A DNA stretch of 64,000 nucleotides from NCBI RefSeq assembly GCF_009827635.1, contig NZ_WTYW01000001.1:576001-640000 (forward strand), in the 5' to 3' direction. Of this stretch, positions 17,895 to 27,917 are shown piece by piece; positions within the stretch are counted from its first letter, which is position 1, and every line of letters starts with the position of its first letter. A model generated the notes under the pieces. That model saw nothing but the letters and a program-made list of their open reading frames with translations, was not told the DNA's origin and made no database searches. This DNA comes from Parapontixanthobacter aurantiacus. Lineage in GTDB: Bacteria > Pseudomonadota > Alphaproteobacteria > Sphingomonadales > Sphingomonadaceae. A program made the translations under genes and the position numbers.

Positions 17895-18055
17895 ACCGCG
17901 AACAGATCGGCCAGTGGGATTTCGTCATAGCTGCCTATGCCCTTGGCATAGCAGTGACGCTGGCGATGATCGCGTGGTCGCTCATCGCGATGCAGCGCGC
18001 GGAAAAGCGGCGCGATGCCGTCAAGCGCAGCCTGTCCGAAGGGACGGAGCGATGA
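17891..18055 (+). CDS. ccmD: heme exporter protein CcmD
   Basis: A 54-residue single-span membrane protein in the ccmD position, overlapping ccmC (ATGA) and ccmE (ATGA). It has one N-terminal hydrophobic helix (FVIAAYALGIAVTLAMIAWSL) and a basic cytoplasmic tail (QRAEKRRDAVKRSL), the pattern of CcmD, which helps release holo-CcmE from CcmC. CcmD proteins conserve topology more than sequence; the assignment rests on topology and position. Confidence 0.85.
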   Translation: MNREQIGQWDFVIAAYALGIAVTLAMIAWSLIAMQRAEKRRDAVKRSLSEGTER

Positions 18056-18519
18056 GCCGCGTCAAACCCAAGCATCAGCGCCTCGTTCTGGGCGTGATGG
18101 CGCTTGTCGCGCTGATCTGCGCGGGGCTGCTGGCGGCTTACGCATTGCGCAACAACGCGAATTACTTCTACCTGCCCAACCAGATGGCGAGCGATCCGCC
18201 GCCCACCGACCGGGATGTCCGGCTAGGCGGAATGGTCGAGGCGGGCAGCCTGCGCACGCTCAACGACGGTGTGACCATTGCGTTTAACGTGACCGACCAG
18301 GAAAGCGGCCGCATACCGGTGCGTTTTTCGGGGATCGTTCCCGACCTCTTCGTCGAGGGTTCCGGCGTCGTTGCCGAAGGACGGCTGACGGGCGAGGGCG
18401 TGTTTCGCGCGACCAACCTGCTCGCCAAGCATGACGAGAACTACGTTCCGCGCGAGCTCGAGGAAATGAGCAAGCATCAGGCCGAGGAACTGGTCGTCGA
18501 AGCGCGCGAAGCGCAATGA
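18052..18519 (+). CDS. ccmE: heme chaperone CcmE
   Basis: A periplasmic, membrane-anchored heme chaperone of 155 residues with an N-terminal anchor helix (LVLGVMALVALICAGLLAAY) and an OB-fold domain. The heme-binding motif is intact: LLAKHDENYVP, with the covalently heme-linked His127 and Tyr131. It receives heme from CcmC/D and hands it to CcmF, which is encoded directly downstream with a four-base overlap. Confidence 0.96.
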   Translation: MSRVKPKHQRLVLGVMALVALICAGLLAAYALRNNANYFYLPNQMASDPPPTDRDVRLGGMVEAGSLRTLNDGVTIAFNVTDQESGRIPVRFSGIVPDLFVEGSGVVAEGRLTGEGVFRATNLLAKHDENYVPRELEEMSKHQAEELVVEAREAQ

Positions 18520-20483
18520 TCGCGGAACTCGGTCTCGCCGCCCTGTGGCTGGCCTTCGCCCTGTGCGTGCTGCAACTCGGAGCGGCTATTGCCGGGGGTC
18601 GCGAACAAGGCGCAGTCCTGGCGGCAATCGTGCGGCCTGCCGCGATCGTTCAGGGACTGCTGTGCGGCATCGCGTTCCTGATGCTCCTGTGGGTCTTCGC
18701 GATAACGGATCTCTCGGTCGGACTGGTCGCGGCGAATTCCCATTCGGCCAAGCCCATGATCTTCAAGCTGGCGGGCGCGTGGGGCAATCACGAAGGCTCG
18801 ATGCTGCTCTGGGTGACCGTGATGGCGCTGGCCGGTGCGCTCATCGCTGGGCTGGAGCGGCGCCTGCCCGAGAACATGATGCGGGCAACGCTGGGAGCGC
18901 AGAGTTTCGTCGCGCTCGGGTTCTATGCGTTCCTCATCTTCAGTTCCAATCCGTTCGCGAGGCTCGCGCAGCCTGCACCCGAGGGGGCCGGGCTCAATCC
19001 ATTATTGCAGGATATCGGCCTCGCCCTTCATCCCCCGGTGCTCTATTTCGGCTATGTCGGATTGTCGGTCGCTTTCAGCTTCGCAGTCGGCGCACTGCTG
19101 ACACGGCAGGTGAACCCCGACTTCGCACGGGTGACGCGGCCATGGGTGCTGGCGGCCTGGATCTGCCTGACGCTCGGCATCACGGCGGGCAGCTACTGGG
19201 CTTATTACGAGCTTGGCTGGGGCGGCTGGTGGTTCTGGGATCCGGTAGAGAACGCCTCGCTCATGCCATGGCTCGCCGCGACGGCTTTGCTTCACTCGAT
19301 CGGCGTCCTCGCGGCGCGCGACGCTCTTCGCGCATGGACCATCCTGCTCGGCGTCATCGCCTTCTCCATGTCCATGCTCGGCACCTTCCTCGTCCGGTCC
19401 GGCATTCTGACGAGCGTTCATGCCTTCGCTGTCGATCCGGAGCGGGGCGCCTTCATCCTTTTCCTGCTGGGCGTCTATATCGGCGGTGCGCTGCTGCTGT
19501 TCGGCCTACGCGCAGGCGCCGTGGCGGAGGGCGAGCGGTTCGCCGCGACGAGCAAGGAAGGCGCCCTCGTCTTCAACAACGTGATGCTGTGCGCCATCCT
19601 CGGCATCGTGCTGCTCGGTACGCTCTATCCCCTGTTGACAGAGGCGTTCGATGTCCGGGTCAGCGTGGGTCCGGACTATTTCAATCCAGTGAGCGCCATC
19701 TTCGTCGTTCCCATGCTGATCGTCATGGCGATCGGCCCGCTGCTGCGCTGGCGGCGCGACAGCCTGGAACGGATCGCCAGACCGGCGGCCCTGCTGACGG
19801 CGGTGGCGCTCGTCGTTCTCGGTTTCGTTGCGCTTCTCTTCGAAGTGTCATTCCTTGCTTTGTTGGGGCTCGCGCTTTCTGCGGCGCTGGCACTGGCGAG
19901 CTTCATGCCTCTGCGCGGTCGTCGGCTTGCGCGCGTGCCGATGTCGGTATGGGGCATGGTCGTCGCCCATTTCGGTATTGCCGTCGCATTGTTCGGCATG
20001 GCGAGCGAGAGTGCGTTCACCGTCGAGCGACTAGCTGCCGTCGAAGCGGGCGCGACAACGAGTGTGGGGCCGTGGCAAGTGCGGCTCGACAGTGTCGAGC
20101 CGGTTGCCGGACCGAACTGGACCGCTCTCGAAGCGCGTCTTTCCGCCCGGACGAGCGAGCGCGGCGCACCGACCGTCCTTACGCCGCAATCGCGCAATTT
20201 CTGGGCTCCCTCGCAAGCGACGACCGAAAGCGCACTCGCGACTCGTTGGAACGGTCAGCTCTACGCGGTGATCGGCAACCAGACCGATGACGGTCGCTGG
20301 CAGCTTCGACTGTGGTGGAAGCCTTTCGTCACCTTCATCTGGTATGGCGGCATCCTCGTGGCGCTTGGCGGTGGGCTGGCGATTGCCGGACGAGTGAGAA
20401 GCGACCTGCGCCGCCGGATCGTCGGCCGAAGAATGGCCGAACGCCGCGCGGACGAGGCGCATCTGGAGGAGGCTGCCGCATGA
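18516..20483 (+). CDS. ccmF: heme lyase subunit CcmF
   Basis: A large polytopic component of the cytochrome c heme lyase, 655 residues. Multiple membrane helices surround the WWD domain seen as WGGWWFWDPVENASLMPW, where heme from CcmE is positioned. Conserved histidines flank it (for example in NHEGSMLLW and ALHPPVLYFGYVG). A periplasmic domain lies near the C-terminus (about residues 495-600) before the last helix. It works with CcmH/I and the thioredoxin DsbE encoded next. Confidence 0.96.
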   Translation: MIAELGLAALWLAFALCVLQLGAAIAGGREQGAVLAAIVRPAAIVQGLLCGIAFLMLLWVFAITDLSVGLVAANSHSAKPMIFKLAGAWGNHEGSMLLWVTVMALAGALIAGLERRLPENMMRATLGAQSFVALGFYAFLIFSSNPFARLAQPAPEGAGLNPLLQDIGLALHPPVLYFGYVGLSVAFSFAVGALLTRQVNPDFARVTRPWVLAAWICLTLGITAGSYWAYYELGWGGWWFWDPVENASLMPWLAATALLHSIGVLAARDALRAWTILLGVIAFSMSMLGTFLVRSGILTSVHAFAVDPERGAFILFLLGVYIGGALLLFGLRAGAVAEGERFAATSKEGALVFNNVMLCAILGIVLLGTLYPLLTEAFDVRVSVGPDYFNPVSAIFVVPMLIVMAIGPLLRWRRDSLERIARPAALLTAVALVVLGFVALLFEVSFLALLGLALSAALALASFMPLRGRRLARVPMSVWGMVVAHFGIAVALFGMASESAFTVERLAAVEAGATTSVGPWQVRLDSVEPVAGPNWTALEARLSARTSERGAPTVLTPQSRNFWAPSQATTESALATRWNGQLYAVIGNQTDDGRWQLRLWWKPFVTFIWYGGILVALGGGLAIAGRVRSDLRRRIVGRRMAERRADEAHLEEAAA

Positions 20484-21007
20484 ACCGCTGGAAGCTCTTC
20501 GTCCCGCTTGCCCTGTTCGCGCTGTTCCTCGGCCTTGCCATGTATCAGTTGTCGCAGCCCAAGGATGAGCGCATCGAAAGCGCGATGATCGGCAAGCCGC
20601 TGCCACAATTCGCGCTGCCGCCAGCCGTGGCGGGCGTGGACGGCGTCTCGAGCACCGATTTTGGCGACGGCAAGCCCCGGCTGCTCAACATCTGGGCAAG
20701 CTGGTGTCTGCCCTGCATCGCCGAGGCGCCGCAGCTTGACGCGCTAGAGAATGCGGGAGCCGAAATCGTCGGGATTGCCATCCGCGACAAGCCGGAAGAC
20801 GTCGCCGCTTTCCTCGAACGGCACGGCAACCCTTATGCCCGCATAGGAAGCGACGATCTTTCCGAGGTGCAATTGTCGATCGGGTCTTCGGGCGTTCCGG
20901 AAACCTTCGTGATCGATGGCGATGGCATCATCCGCTATCAGCATATCGGCGACATTCGCGAGCGCGACGTTCCGATCCTGCTTGAACAGCTGAGGCTGGC
21001 AGAGTGA
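20480..21007 (+). CDS. dsbE: thiol:disulfide interchange protein DsbE/CcmG
   Basis: A membrane-anchored periplasmic thioredoxin that reduces apocytochrome c cysteines before heme attachment. It has 175 residues: an N-terminal anchor (LFVPLALFALFLGLAMYQL), then a thioredoxin fold with active site W-C76-L-P-C79 in LLNIWASWCLPCIAEAPQL and a cis-Pro in GSSGVPETFVID. The start at ATG 20480 overlaps the ccmF stop (ATGA), and the stop overlaps ccmH. Confidence 0.95.
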   Translation: MNRWKLFVPLALFALFLGLAMYQLSQPKDERIESAMIGKPLPQFALPPAVAGVDGVSSTDFGDGKPRLLNIWASWCLPCIAEAPQLDALENAGAEIVGIAIRDKPEDVAAFLERHGNPYARIGSDDLSEVQLSIGSSGVPETFVIDGDGIIRYQHIGDIRERDVPILLEQLRLAE

Positions 21008-21444
21008 GGTGCGCGCACCACCTCGCCGCCGCTTTGTTGCTCGCGCTAGTACCTGCGTCGATCGCTGCGCAGGACGCCATGCCGCCCGCGCCCTACGCCT
21101 ATAGGCAGCTCGACGATCCGCAGCAGGAGGCGGCGGCGCGCGAACTGATGCACGGCCTTCGCTGCCTGACCTGCCAAAGCCAGTCGATCGCCGACAGTAA
21201 CGCGCCGATGGCAGGCGACATGCGCCATCAGGTCAGGAGCCGCATCGCTGCCGGGGAAAGCCCGGAAAGCATCCGCGAATGGATGATCGAGCGCTACGGA
21301 GATTATATCAGCTACGAACCGCGCATCGCCGCTACGACCTGGCCGCTATTTGCGGTGCCCGTCGTGATCGTTTTGGCTGCGCTGTTCGTCCTGCGGCGTC
21401 GTCTCGTCCGGCGCGACCGGGCAGATAAGGCTTTTGGCGCATGA
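21004..21444 (+). CDS. ccmH: cytochrome c-type biogenesis protein CcmH
   Basis: A 146-residue CcmH/CycL protein with a signal peptide (LAAALLLALVPASIAAQ), the redox motif LRC54-L-T-C57-QSQ in its three-helix bundle, and a C-terminal membrane helix. It resolves mixed disulfides between apocytochrome c and DsbE. The start is GTG at 21004, forced by the overlap with dsbE. The following ccmI overlaps its stop by four bases. Confidence 0.94.
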   Translation: MRCAHHLAAALLLALVPASIAAQDAMPPAPYAYRQLDDPQQEAAARELMHGLRCLTCQSQSIADSNAPMAGDMRHQVRSRIAAGESPESIREWMIERYGDYISYEPRIAATTWPLFAVPVVIVLAALFVLRRRLVRRDRADKAFGA

Positions 21445-22100
21445 TCTGGCTCGTGGTCATCGCGCTGGCAGCGCTGGCCTTCGCCGCTGCGGCTTTCGTG
21501 TTCGGCCTGCCGCGTCCGGTCTGGACGATCTTCGGAGCGGTCCTGCTGTTCGGCCTGGCGGGTTACGGCGTACAGGGCAGTCCGGGGCAACCGGCTGCAC
21601 CGCGCGCGGCGATTGCGACCGAGGCGCAATCGGGCGAGACAATGGTCGCGCAGCGCCGCCAATTCTTCGACCCGAACCTGCCCCTTCCGCGCTACGTCAT
21701 TCTGGCCGACGGCTTCACCCGCGACGGCCAGTACGAGCGCGCAGCGGAGTTCCTTGCCGTGGCGCTGGAAGAAAATCCGCAAGATGCTGAAGGGTGGGTC
21801 GCGCTCGGCAACGTCCTTGTCGAGCATGCCGACGGGACGCTGACACCGGCGGCGGGCGAAGCTTACCAGCGTGCCGCCCGCTATGCCCCCGAGAACCCGG
21901 CGCCGCCCTACTTTCTCGGGCTGGCGATGCTGAGAGGCGGGCGGCTCGCCGAAGCGGACGAATTGTGGCAGCAGGCGCTCGCCATGACCGAGGAAGATGC
22001 TTCCTATCGCCCCATCCTTGCGCAGCGCAGTGCTGCATTGCGGGCGCTGTCGGAGCGTGTTTCCGCGCAAGGCGAAGCGATGCGCGCTCCGCCGCCATAG
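21441..22100 (+). CDS. ccmI: TPR-containing cytochrome c biogenesis protein (CcmI-like)
   Basis: A 219-residue protein with two N-terminal hydrophobic helices followed by tetratricopeptide-like helices (LADGFTRDGQYERAAEFLAVAL, WVALGNVLVEHADG, ALAMTEEDASYRPILAQRSAAL). This is the architecture of the apocytochrome chaperone CcmI/CycH, here a short version. Its position as last gene in the overlapping ccm operon supports the role. Sequence conservation in this family is low, so the symbol rests partly on context. Confidence 0.8.
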   Translation: MIWLVVIALAALAFAAAAFVFGLPRPVWTIFGAVLLFGLAGYGVQGSPGQPAAPRAAIATEAQSGETMVAQRRQFFDPNLPLPRYVILADGFTRDGQYERAAEFLAVALEENPQDAEGWVALGNVLVEHADGTLTPAAGEAYQRAARYAPENPAPPYFLGLAMLRGGRLAEADELWQQALAMTEEDASYRPILAQRSAALRALSERVSAQGEAMRAPPP

Positions 22101-22101
22101 C

Positions 22102-22129
22102 CGCCCCACAAGACAGCGTTTGCGGGGCG
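22102..22129 (+). terminator. possible terminator hairpin after the ccm operon
   Basis: CGCCCC (22102-22107) and GGGGCG (22124-22129) can pair around 16 bases, directly after the ccmI stop. No T-tract follows, so termination is uncertain. Confidence 0.35.
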
Positions 22130-22279
22130 ATAGCGATACTGCTAGACGCGCTCCTTCCTCGATAGCGCAGCAACAGGCGCACGGGACCAGGGGGAGGCCG
22201 GGAACGGCGCCATGCCGGAATGGACATCGCTTTCAGCTTGCGAGCAGAGGGTCGATGAGAAATTGGGTCTGCTTTATTT

Positions 22280-24241
22280 ATGAGCGAAACGTCATTGCCT
22301 CAAACCGCCGAGCCGTCCGTCGGAACGCCGGGCGAGCAAATGCAGGGGGGCCATGCGGGCCACGGCGGAACGAGCCGTGCAGGTCTTGCCATCGGCGCCA
22401 TCGGGATCGTCTTCGGCGATATCGGTACGAGTCCGCTCTACGCCTTTCGCGAGACCTTTTCGGGTGCCAACAACTTCTCGATCGCGATCGACCGGTTGCA
22501 CGTTCTGGGCGTGGTCAGCCTGATTTTCTGGTCGATGCTGATCGTCGTCGCCCTGCAATATGTCACGATCCTGATGCGGGCGGACAATAAGGGGCAGGGC
22601 GGTAGCCTCGCTCTCGTCGCGCTGCTCTCACGCAGCATCGGCAAGAGCCGTCACAGCTGGCTCGTGGTTCTGCTCGGCGTGTTCGCGACCTCGCTGTTCT
22701 ACGGCGACAGCATGATTACCCCGGCAATCTCCGTCCTGTCCGCAGTGGAAGGGTTGACGGTCGTCAACCACCGCCTCGATCCGCTGGTCATTCCGATTGC
22801 GCTCGTCCTGCTCGTGTTCCTGTTCCTCCTGCAAAGCCGAGGCACGGCCAAGGTGGGCGCATTGTTCGCGCCGGTCATGATCATTTATTTCGTAGTCATT
22901 GCAGGGCTCGGGCTTAACCAGATCGTGCAGAACCCCGACATCCTGTGGGCGCTGAACCCCTGGTACGCCATTCAGTTCTTCATCACTGACGGGGCCATCG
23001 CGTTCCTCGCGCTCGGTGCGGTCGTGCTGGCGGTGACCGGCTCGGAGGCGCTCTATTCGGACATGGGACATTTCGGACGCGGGCCGATGAGGCTGTCCTG
23101 GTTCGGCTTCGTCATGCCCTGTTTGCTGCTCAACTATTTCGGGCAGGGCGCCATGATTTCCGGCTTGCCGCCCGAACAGGCGGCCGAGGTCGTGCGCAAT
23201 CCGTTCTTCCTGCTGGCCGGTGAGGAATGGCGCCTCCCGCTCGTCATCCTGGCGACCGTCGCGACCTTCATCGCTAGTCAGGCGGTCATTTCAGGCGCGT
23301 TCTCGATTACACATCAGGCGATGCAGCTGGGCTTCATGCCGCGCCTTTCGATCCGTCACACGAGCGAAACCGAAGCAGGCCAGATCTATATTCCGGTCGT
23401 CAACTGGGCGCTGATGGTGGCGGTCATCATCCTCGTCCTGACGTTCCAGAACTCGTCCAACCTCGCGAGCGCATACGGCATTGCGGTCACCGGAGCGGTG
23501 ACGATCGACACTTTGCTGATGGGCGTCCTCTTCGTCGGTGTCTGGAAGTGGAAATGGTGGGTCGCTCTGCCGGTCGTCATCTTCTTCCTGATCGTCGATG
23601 GTGCCTATTTCGCGGCCAACCTCGTCAAGATACCGGACGGGGGGTGGTTCCCGCTCGTCGTAGGCCTCGTGGCCTTCACCCTGCTGACGACCTGGGCGCG
23701 CGGTCGAAAGCTCATGCGCGACCGGATGAGCGAGGTGTCCCTGCCGCTCGAAATCTTCGCTAAATCCGCGAAGAACAGTGCGATGCGCGTTCCGGGCACG
23801 GCGATCTTCATGGCGTCGTCCAAGGACGGCGTTCCCTCCGCGCTCCTGCACAACATCAAGCACAACAAGGTGCTGCACGAGCGGGTCGTCATCCTGACCG
23901 TCCTCATCGCAGAGGTGCCCTATGTGGACGAGGCGGAGCGGTGCGAACTGCACGACATGGGAGATGGCTTCTTCCGGGCGGTCCTGCATTACGGCTTCAT
24001 GCAGGAAACCGACGTGCCGCGCGGTCTCAAGACGATGCAGCAATGCGGCGGCGAGTTCGACATGATGCAGACGAGCTTCTTCCTGTCGAGGCAGACGCTT
24101 CTGCCGTCCGACAAGCCCGCGATGCCGATCTGGCGGGAAAAGATCTTCGCCTGGATGCTGCGTAATTCGGCGACCGCGATGGAGTTCTTCCGCCTGCCGA
24201 CAAATCGCGTGGTCGAACTCGGCAGTCAGGTGCGGATCTAG
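22280..24241 (+). CDS. kup: KUP-family potassium transporter
   Basis: A 653-residue potassium uptake protein of the Kup/HAK/KT family, probably a K+/H+ symporter in the inner membrane. It has a polar N-terminus and about 12 membrane helices, opening with the family signature [21 protein letters not shown] hydrophilic C-terminal domain of about 150 residues follows (from roughly [16 protein letters not shown]). The 179-base gap after ccmI points to an independent promoter. It converges on yciB with only four bases between stops. Confidence 0.95.
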   Translation: MSETSLPQTAEPSVGTPGEQMQGGHAGHGGTSRAGLAIGAIGIVFGDIGTSPLYAFRETFSGANNFSIAIDRLHVLGVVSLIFWSMLIVVALQYVTILMRADNKGQGGSLALVALLSRSIGKSRHSWLVVLLGVFATSLFYGDSMITPAISVLSAVEGLTVVNHRLDPLVIPIALVLLVFLFLLQSRGTAKVGALFAPVMIIYFVVIAGLGLNQIVQNPDILWALNPWYAIQFFITDGAIAFLALGAVVLAVTGSEALYSDMGHFGRGPMRLSWFGFVMPCLLLNYFGQGAMISGLPPEQAAEVVRNPFFLLAGEEWRLPLVILATVATFIASQAVISGAFSITHQAMQLGFMPRLSIRHTSETEAGQIYIPVVNWALMVAVIILVLTFQNSSNLASAYGIAVTGAVTIDTLLMGVLFVGVWKWKWWVALPVVIFFLIVDGAYFAANLVKIPDGGWFPLVVGLVAFTLLTTWARGRKLMRDRMSEVSLPLEIFAKSAKNSAMRVPGTAIFMASSKDGVPSALLHNIKHNKVLHERVVILTVLIAEVPYVDEAERCELHDMGDGFFRAVLHYGFMQETDVPRGLKTMQQCGGEFDMMQTSFFLSRQTLLPSDKPAMPIWREKIFAWMLRNSATAMEFFRLPTNRVVELGSQVRI

Positions 24242-24245
24242 CGGC

Positions 24246-24896
24246 TTACTCTCCGGTGGGCGGTTGCTTCGTTGCCGCTTCCTGCTCCTGCCCCACGTCT
24301 AGGCCATGCTTCAACAGCATGGGGATCTGGCTGAAGGTGAACAGGAAGGAGAGCGGCATGAACACCCAGAACTTTGCCCAAAGCCAGCTTTCGAAGGTCA
24401 TCTGAGCGCGCAATATCTCGTTGAGAACAGCCAAGGCGAGGAAGAACAGGCCCCAGTTGCGCGAGAGTTTCAGCCATCCCTCGTCGGAGACGCCTTCGAA
24501 CGCTGCTTCGAGGAGGATCTTGAGTAGCGCCTTGCCGCGCAGCCATCCGCCCACGAGGACCAAGCCGAACAGCAGATAAATTGCGGTCGGCTTGAACTGG
24601 ATGAAACGCTCGTCCCTCAGCCAGATGGTCAGCGCCCCGAACCCCACGATGAGGGTCGTGGACAGGATCAGCATCGGCGAAACCTTGCCGAACTTCCACT
24701 TGCTGAAAAGAAGCGCGATAACTGCGGCGACCATGAACGCTATCGTTCCGTAGATGACGGCGGCGATCTCTCCGAAGGTCGAATCTTCTGGCGGTTGATA
24801 GAACTTGTAGACGCCGAGAAAGACGAGCAGCGGCCCGTAATCGACGAGTGTGTTGAGCCAGCCGCTCTTCGCCTCGGGCTTGTCCGTCGTCATCAT
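24246..24896 (-). CDS. yciB: septation protein A/IspZ-family inner-membrane protein
   Basis: A 216-residue polytopic membrane protein of the YciB/IspZ family, with five to six hydrophobic helices and the characteristic DYGPLLVFLGVYKF N-terminal block and AAVIYGTIAFMVAA. Members influence cell-envelope synthesis and division; the molecular role is unsettled. The start MMTTDK overlaps the ftsY stop by four bases, so it is the last gene of the leftward chain dapF-mtaB-ftsY-yciB, all joined by four-base overlaps. Confidence 0.9.
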   Translation of the reverse strand: MMTTDKPEAKSGWLNTLVDYGPLLVFLGVYKFYQPPEDSTFGEIAAVIYGTIAFMVAAVIALLFSKWKFGKVSPMLILSTTLIVGFGALTIWLRDERFIQFKPTAIYLLFGLVLVGGWLRGKALLKILLEAAFEGVSDEGWLKLSRNWGLFFLALAVLNEILRAQMTFESWLWAKFWVFMPLSFLFTFSQIPMLLKHGLDVGQEQEAATKQPPTGE

Positions 24897-25816
24897 GCCA
24901 CCCCGGCAATGACGCGTGCGACGAGGTCGGGATCGAAGGGCCGCAGATCGTCCATTTTCTCGCCCACGCCGATCGCATGGATGGGCAGGCCATATTGCTC
25001 GGCCGCCGCGACGAGGACGCCGCCGCGTGCCGTGCCATCGAGCTTGGTCATGATGAGACCGGTAACTCCCGCGACCTGCTGGAACACTTCGATCTGGCTA
25101 AGGGCGTTCTGGCCGTTCGTCGCATCGAGCACGAGGACGACGTCGTGCGGCGCCTCGGGATTGAGGCGACCGAGCACGCGCCTGATCTTTTCCAGTTCGT
25201 CCATCAGCTCGCGCTTGTTCTGAAGGCGACCCGCCGTATCCACGATCAGCGCATCGGTTCCGCGATCCGTCGCGGCCTTGACGCCGTCGAATACGATGCT
25301 GGCGGGATCGCCGCCTTCGGGACCGCGCACGATCGGAACGTCGAGCCGCTCGGCCCAGGTTGCCAGCTGACCGATGGCCGCGGCGCGGAACGTATCGCCG
25401 GCGGCCAGCATGACTTCGTAATCGTCTTCCTGGAACCAGTGCGCGAGCTTCGCGATGGTCGTCGTCTTGCCCGAACCGTTGACGCCGATCACCAGGATCA
25501 CCTGTGGGCGCGGAAAAGCGACGATCTCGATGGGTTTGGCAACAGGCCGAAGGATGGCGGCAATCTCCTCCGCGACGGCTTCCTTCAGTTCCTGCGGCGT
25601 GATCTGCAAACCGAACCGTTGTTCGGCCAGGCGCCCACGAATGCGCGAGGCTGCGGCGGGGCCGAGATCGGAAACGATCAGCGCGTCCTCGACATCGTCG
25701 AGCGTCGCATCGTCGAGCCGCGCCGTGCCGACTGCGCCGGTCAGGTTAGAAGACAACCTCTCGGACGTCTTGCGAAAGCCGCCGAACAGGCGGTCGGACC
25801 AACTCGTTTCGCTCAT
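24893..25816 (-). CDS. ftsY: signal recognition particle receptor FtsY
   Basis: The SRP receptor GTPase that docks ribosome-nascent chain complexes at the membrane, 307 residues, lacking the long acidic A domain of E. coli (common in alphaproteobacteria). An N domain is followed by a G domain with GVNGSGKTTTIAKLA (P-loop), DTFRAAAIGQL, DTAGRLQNKRELMDEL (G3) and TKLDGTARGG (G4). It overlaps mtaB upstream (25813-25816) and yciB downstream by four bases each. Confidence 0.97.
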   Translation of the reverse strand: MSETSWSDRLFGGFRKTSERLSSNLTGAVGTARLDDATLDDVEDALIVSDLGPAAASRIRGRLAEQRFGLQITPQELKEAVAEEIAAILRPVAKPIEIVAFPRPQVILVIGVNGSGKTTTIAKLAHWFQEDDYEVMLAAGDTFRAAAIGQLATWAERLDVPIVRGPEGGDPASIVFDGVKAATDRGTDALIVDTAGRLQNKRELMDELEKIRRVLGRLNPEAPHDVVLVLDATNGQNALSQIEVFQQVAGVTGLIMTKLDGTARGGVLVAAAEQYGLPIHAIGVGEKMDDLRPFDPDLVARVIAGVA

Positions 25817-27012
25817 GTCAGCAACCCGTTCTCGACCGATTGGGGACGGACAGCGACGATCTCTCCGCGACTTGCGTGCGGAGGAGCAGCAACGCGGGCG
25901 TAATTTTCGGCATAGCCGGTCCCGTCGCTCTCGACGAGGATGTTGAGATCAGTTCCTTTGAGGCCGTCGAGCCAGCTGTGCCGTGCATTTGCGACACGCT
26001 CACGCAATTGCGCTGCTCGCTCCTTCACCGTCGGACGGGGCAATTGCGGCATGCGCGCGGCGGGAGTGCCTGACCGCGGCGAATAGGGAAATACGTGACC
26101 GTGAACGATGTCGAGTTCCTCGATAATGGAAAGATTGTCGGCGTGGTGCGCTTCGGTTTCGGTGGGAAACCCCGCAATGAGATCGGCACCGATTGCAATT
26201 TCGGGGCGCTTTGACTTGAGCGCGCTGACCAACCGGATCGCATCCTTTCTCAGATGGCGCCGCTTCATGCGTTTCAGGATGAGGTCGCTCCCATGCTGGA
26301 GGGAGAGGTGCAGATGAGGCATGAGGCGCTGCTCGTCAGCGAACAGATCAAGCAATAGCGGGTCGATTTCAACGCCGTCGAGCGAAGACATTCGAAGACG
26401 CCGCAATTCGGGAAAATGCGTAAGTATCGCGGCAACGAGTTCGCCGAGCGGCGGCTGCGAGGAAAGGTCATGTCCCCAGCTCGTCACATCGACGCCGGTG
26501 AGGACGATTTCAGCCGCCCCGGCGACGAGATGCCGCTCGACTTCGCGCAGGACATCCATGATCGGCAAGGAACGGCTGCGTCCGCGTCCCTGCGGGATGA
26601 TGCAGAAGGTGCAGGCGTGATCGCAACCGTTCTGGATCGCGATGAAGGCGCGGGTATGGCGCGATTTGTCGGGGGTCGCCTGCTTGCTCTCGGCGATGTT
26701 CCAGGCGCGCGCGTCCAGCTTCGCCGCATTGTCGATCAGCCCGTCGACCTCGTCCATGGCGGAAAGCTGCGCGCGTTCGGTTTCGGCGGCGCATCCGGTC
26801 ACGAGCAAACGCGCATGCGGATTGGCCCGGCGCGCCTGTCGGATCGCCTTGCGCGTCTGGCGGACCGCATCGAGCGTCACCGCGCAGCTATTGATGACCA
26901 CGATGTCGCGCTCTTCCGCGAGCATCGCGCGAATACGTTCGCTCTCGGCGATGTTGAGCCGGCAGCCCAGCGAAACGACCTTGGCCGCGCTATCTGCAAC
27001 CTCGACGCTCAT
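25813..27012 (-). CDS. mtaB: tRNA t6A37 methylthiotransferase MtaB
   Basis: A radical-SAM enzyme of the MTTase family that turns t6A37 into ms2t6A37 in tRNAs reading ANN codons. The N-terminal UPF0004 domain has the three cysteines C17, C43 and C74 for the auxiliary cluster. The radical-SAM motif C130-DHA-C134-TF-C137 is intact, and a TRAM-like C-terminus closes it. The assignment to MtaB rather than MiaB rests on overall sequence and about 400-residue length. The ATG at 27012 overlaps the dapF stop; longer upstream frame sequence is antisense to dapF and was excluded. Confidence 0.93.
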   Translation of the reverse strand: MSVEVADSAAKVVSLGCRLNIAESERIRAMLAEERDIVVINSCAVTLDAVRQTRKAIRQARRANPHARLLVTGCAAETERAQLSAMDEVDGLIDNAAKLDARAWNIAESKQATPDKSRHTRAFIAIQNGCDHACTFCIIPQGRGRSRSLPIMDVLREVERHLVAGAAEIVLTGVDVTSWGHDLSSQPPLGELVAAILTHFPELRRLRMSSLDGVEIDPLLLDLFADEQRLMPHLHLSLQHGSDLILKRMKRRHLRKDAIRLVSALKSKRPEIAIGADLIAGFPTETEAHHADNLSIIEELDIVHGHVFPYSPRSGTPAARMPQLPRPTVKERAAQLRERVANARHSWLDGLKGTDLNILVESDGTGYAENYARVAAPPHASRGEIVAVRPQSVENGLLT

Positions 27013-27818
27013 TCGAAGTCGTCCCATTCGAAGCTGCCTTCGAAACTGCGCGTCGCCGGACCGCTCATCCAGATGTGCCCATCGTCGGCCTGCTCGATTT
27101 GCAAGCTGCCGCCGGGCAACCCGACCGTTACCTTCCGGTCGACGAGACCGCGCGCAATCGCTGCTGCCGTCGTCGCACAGGCGCCCGTTCCGCAGGCTCG
27201 CGTCAGACCGGCTCCGCGTTCCCAGACCCTGAGGTCGATCGCTGTACGGCTTTTCACCGTCGCGACGTTGACGTTTATGCGCTCGGGAAAGAGGGGATCG
27301 CGTTCGATCTGCGGACCGATGCGGGCAAGATCGACGCCGTGACAATCCTCGACGAAGAAGACGATGTGAGGGTTTCCGATGCCGAGTGCGACGGGATGCT
27401 CGAGTTCGTCCCAAGCAACCGGCATGTCGAGCGTATCGAGCGGCATTTGCAGCGGTATCGCATTCCACGCGAAGTTCGGCTTGCCCATATCGACGCGTGC
27501 ACCGGCATCGTCAGGCTCGACCATGATGAGGCCCCCGCGCGTATCGACGCTGGCCTTGCTCCCATGCAACAGCGCCACGGCACGGGCGGCATTGCCACAG
27601 GATTCGACCTCTCCGCCATCGCGATTGTAGATCCGCATTGCAAAGTCGCCGGTGGTCGAGGGTTGCATCACGATCAACTGATCGCAGCCGATACCCGTAT
27701 GCCGGTCGGAAAGGGCTTTCACCGTCTCTTCGGTGAGGTCGGGCAGGGGACGGTCGCGCGCATCGAGCACGACGAAATCGTTGCCCAGCCCGTGCATTTT
27801 GGTGAAGGAGACGCGCAT
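27009..27818 (-). CDS. dapF: diaminopimelate epimerase
   Basis: Converts LL- to meso-diaminopimelate for lysine and peptidoglycan, PLP-independent. The two catalytic cysteines are visible: C74 in ESCGNAARA and C209 in RACGTGACA, each in its conserved block. The N-terminus FTKMHGLGNDFVVLD is the standard family start. Length is 269 residues. It begins the chain dapF-mtaB-ftsY-yciB, an order common in alphaproteobacteria. Confidence 0.97.
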   Translation of the reverse strand: MRVSFTKMHGLGNDFVVLDARDRPLPDLTEETVKALSDRHTGIGCDQLIVMQPSTTGDFAMRIYNRDGGEVESCGNAARAVALLHGSKASVDTRGGLIMVEPDDAGARVDMGKPNFAWNAIPLQMPLDTLDMPVAWDELEHPVALGIGNPHIVFFVEDCHGVDLARIGPQIERDPLFPERINVNVATVKSRTAIDLRVWERGAGLTRACGTGACATTAAAIARGLVDRKVTVGLPGGSLQIEQADDGHIWMSGPATRSFEGSFEWDDFE

Positions 27819-27917
27819 TGTGTCCCCGCATCTATGCGCCCGCCCGCGCTAGGTAAAGGGATGGGCGCGGCGAAACGCGGCAATTTGAAAAGGCTGACGC
27901 GATGCCTGCCGGACAAT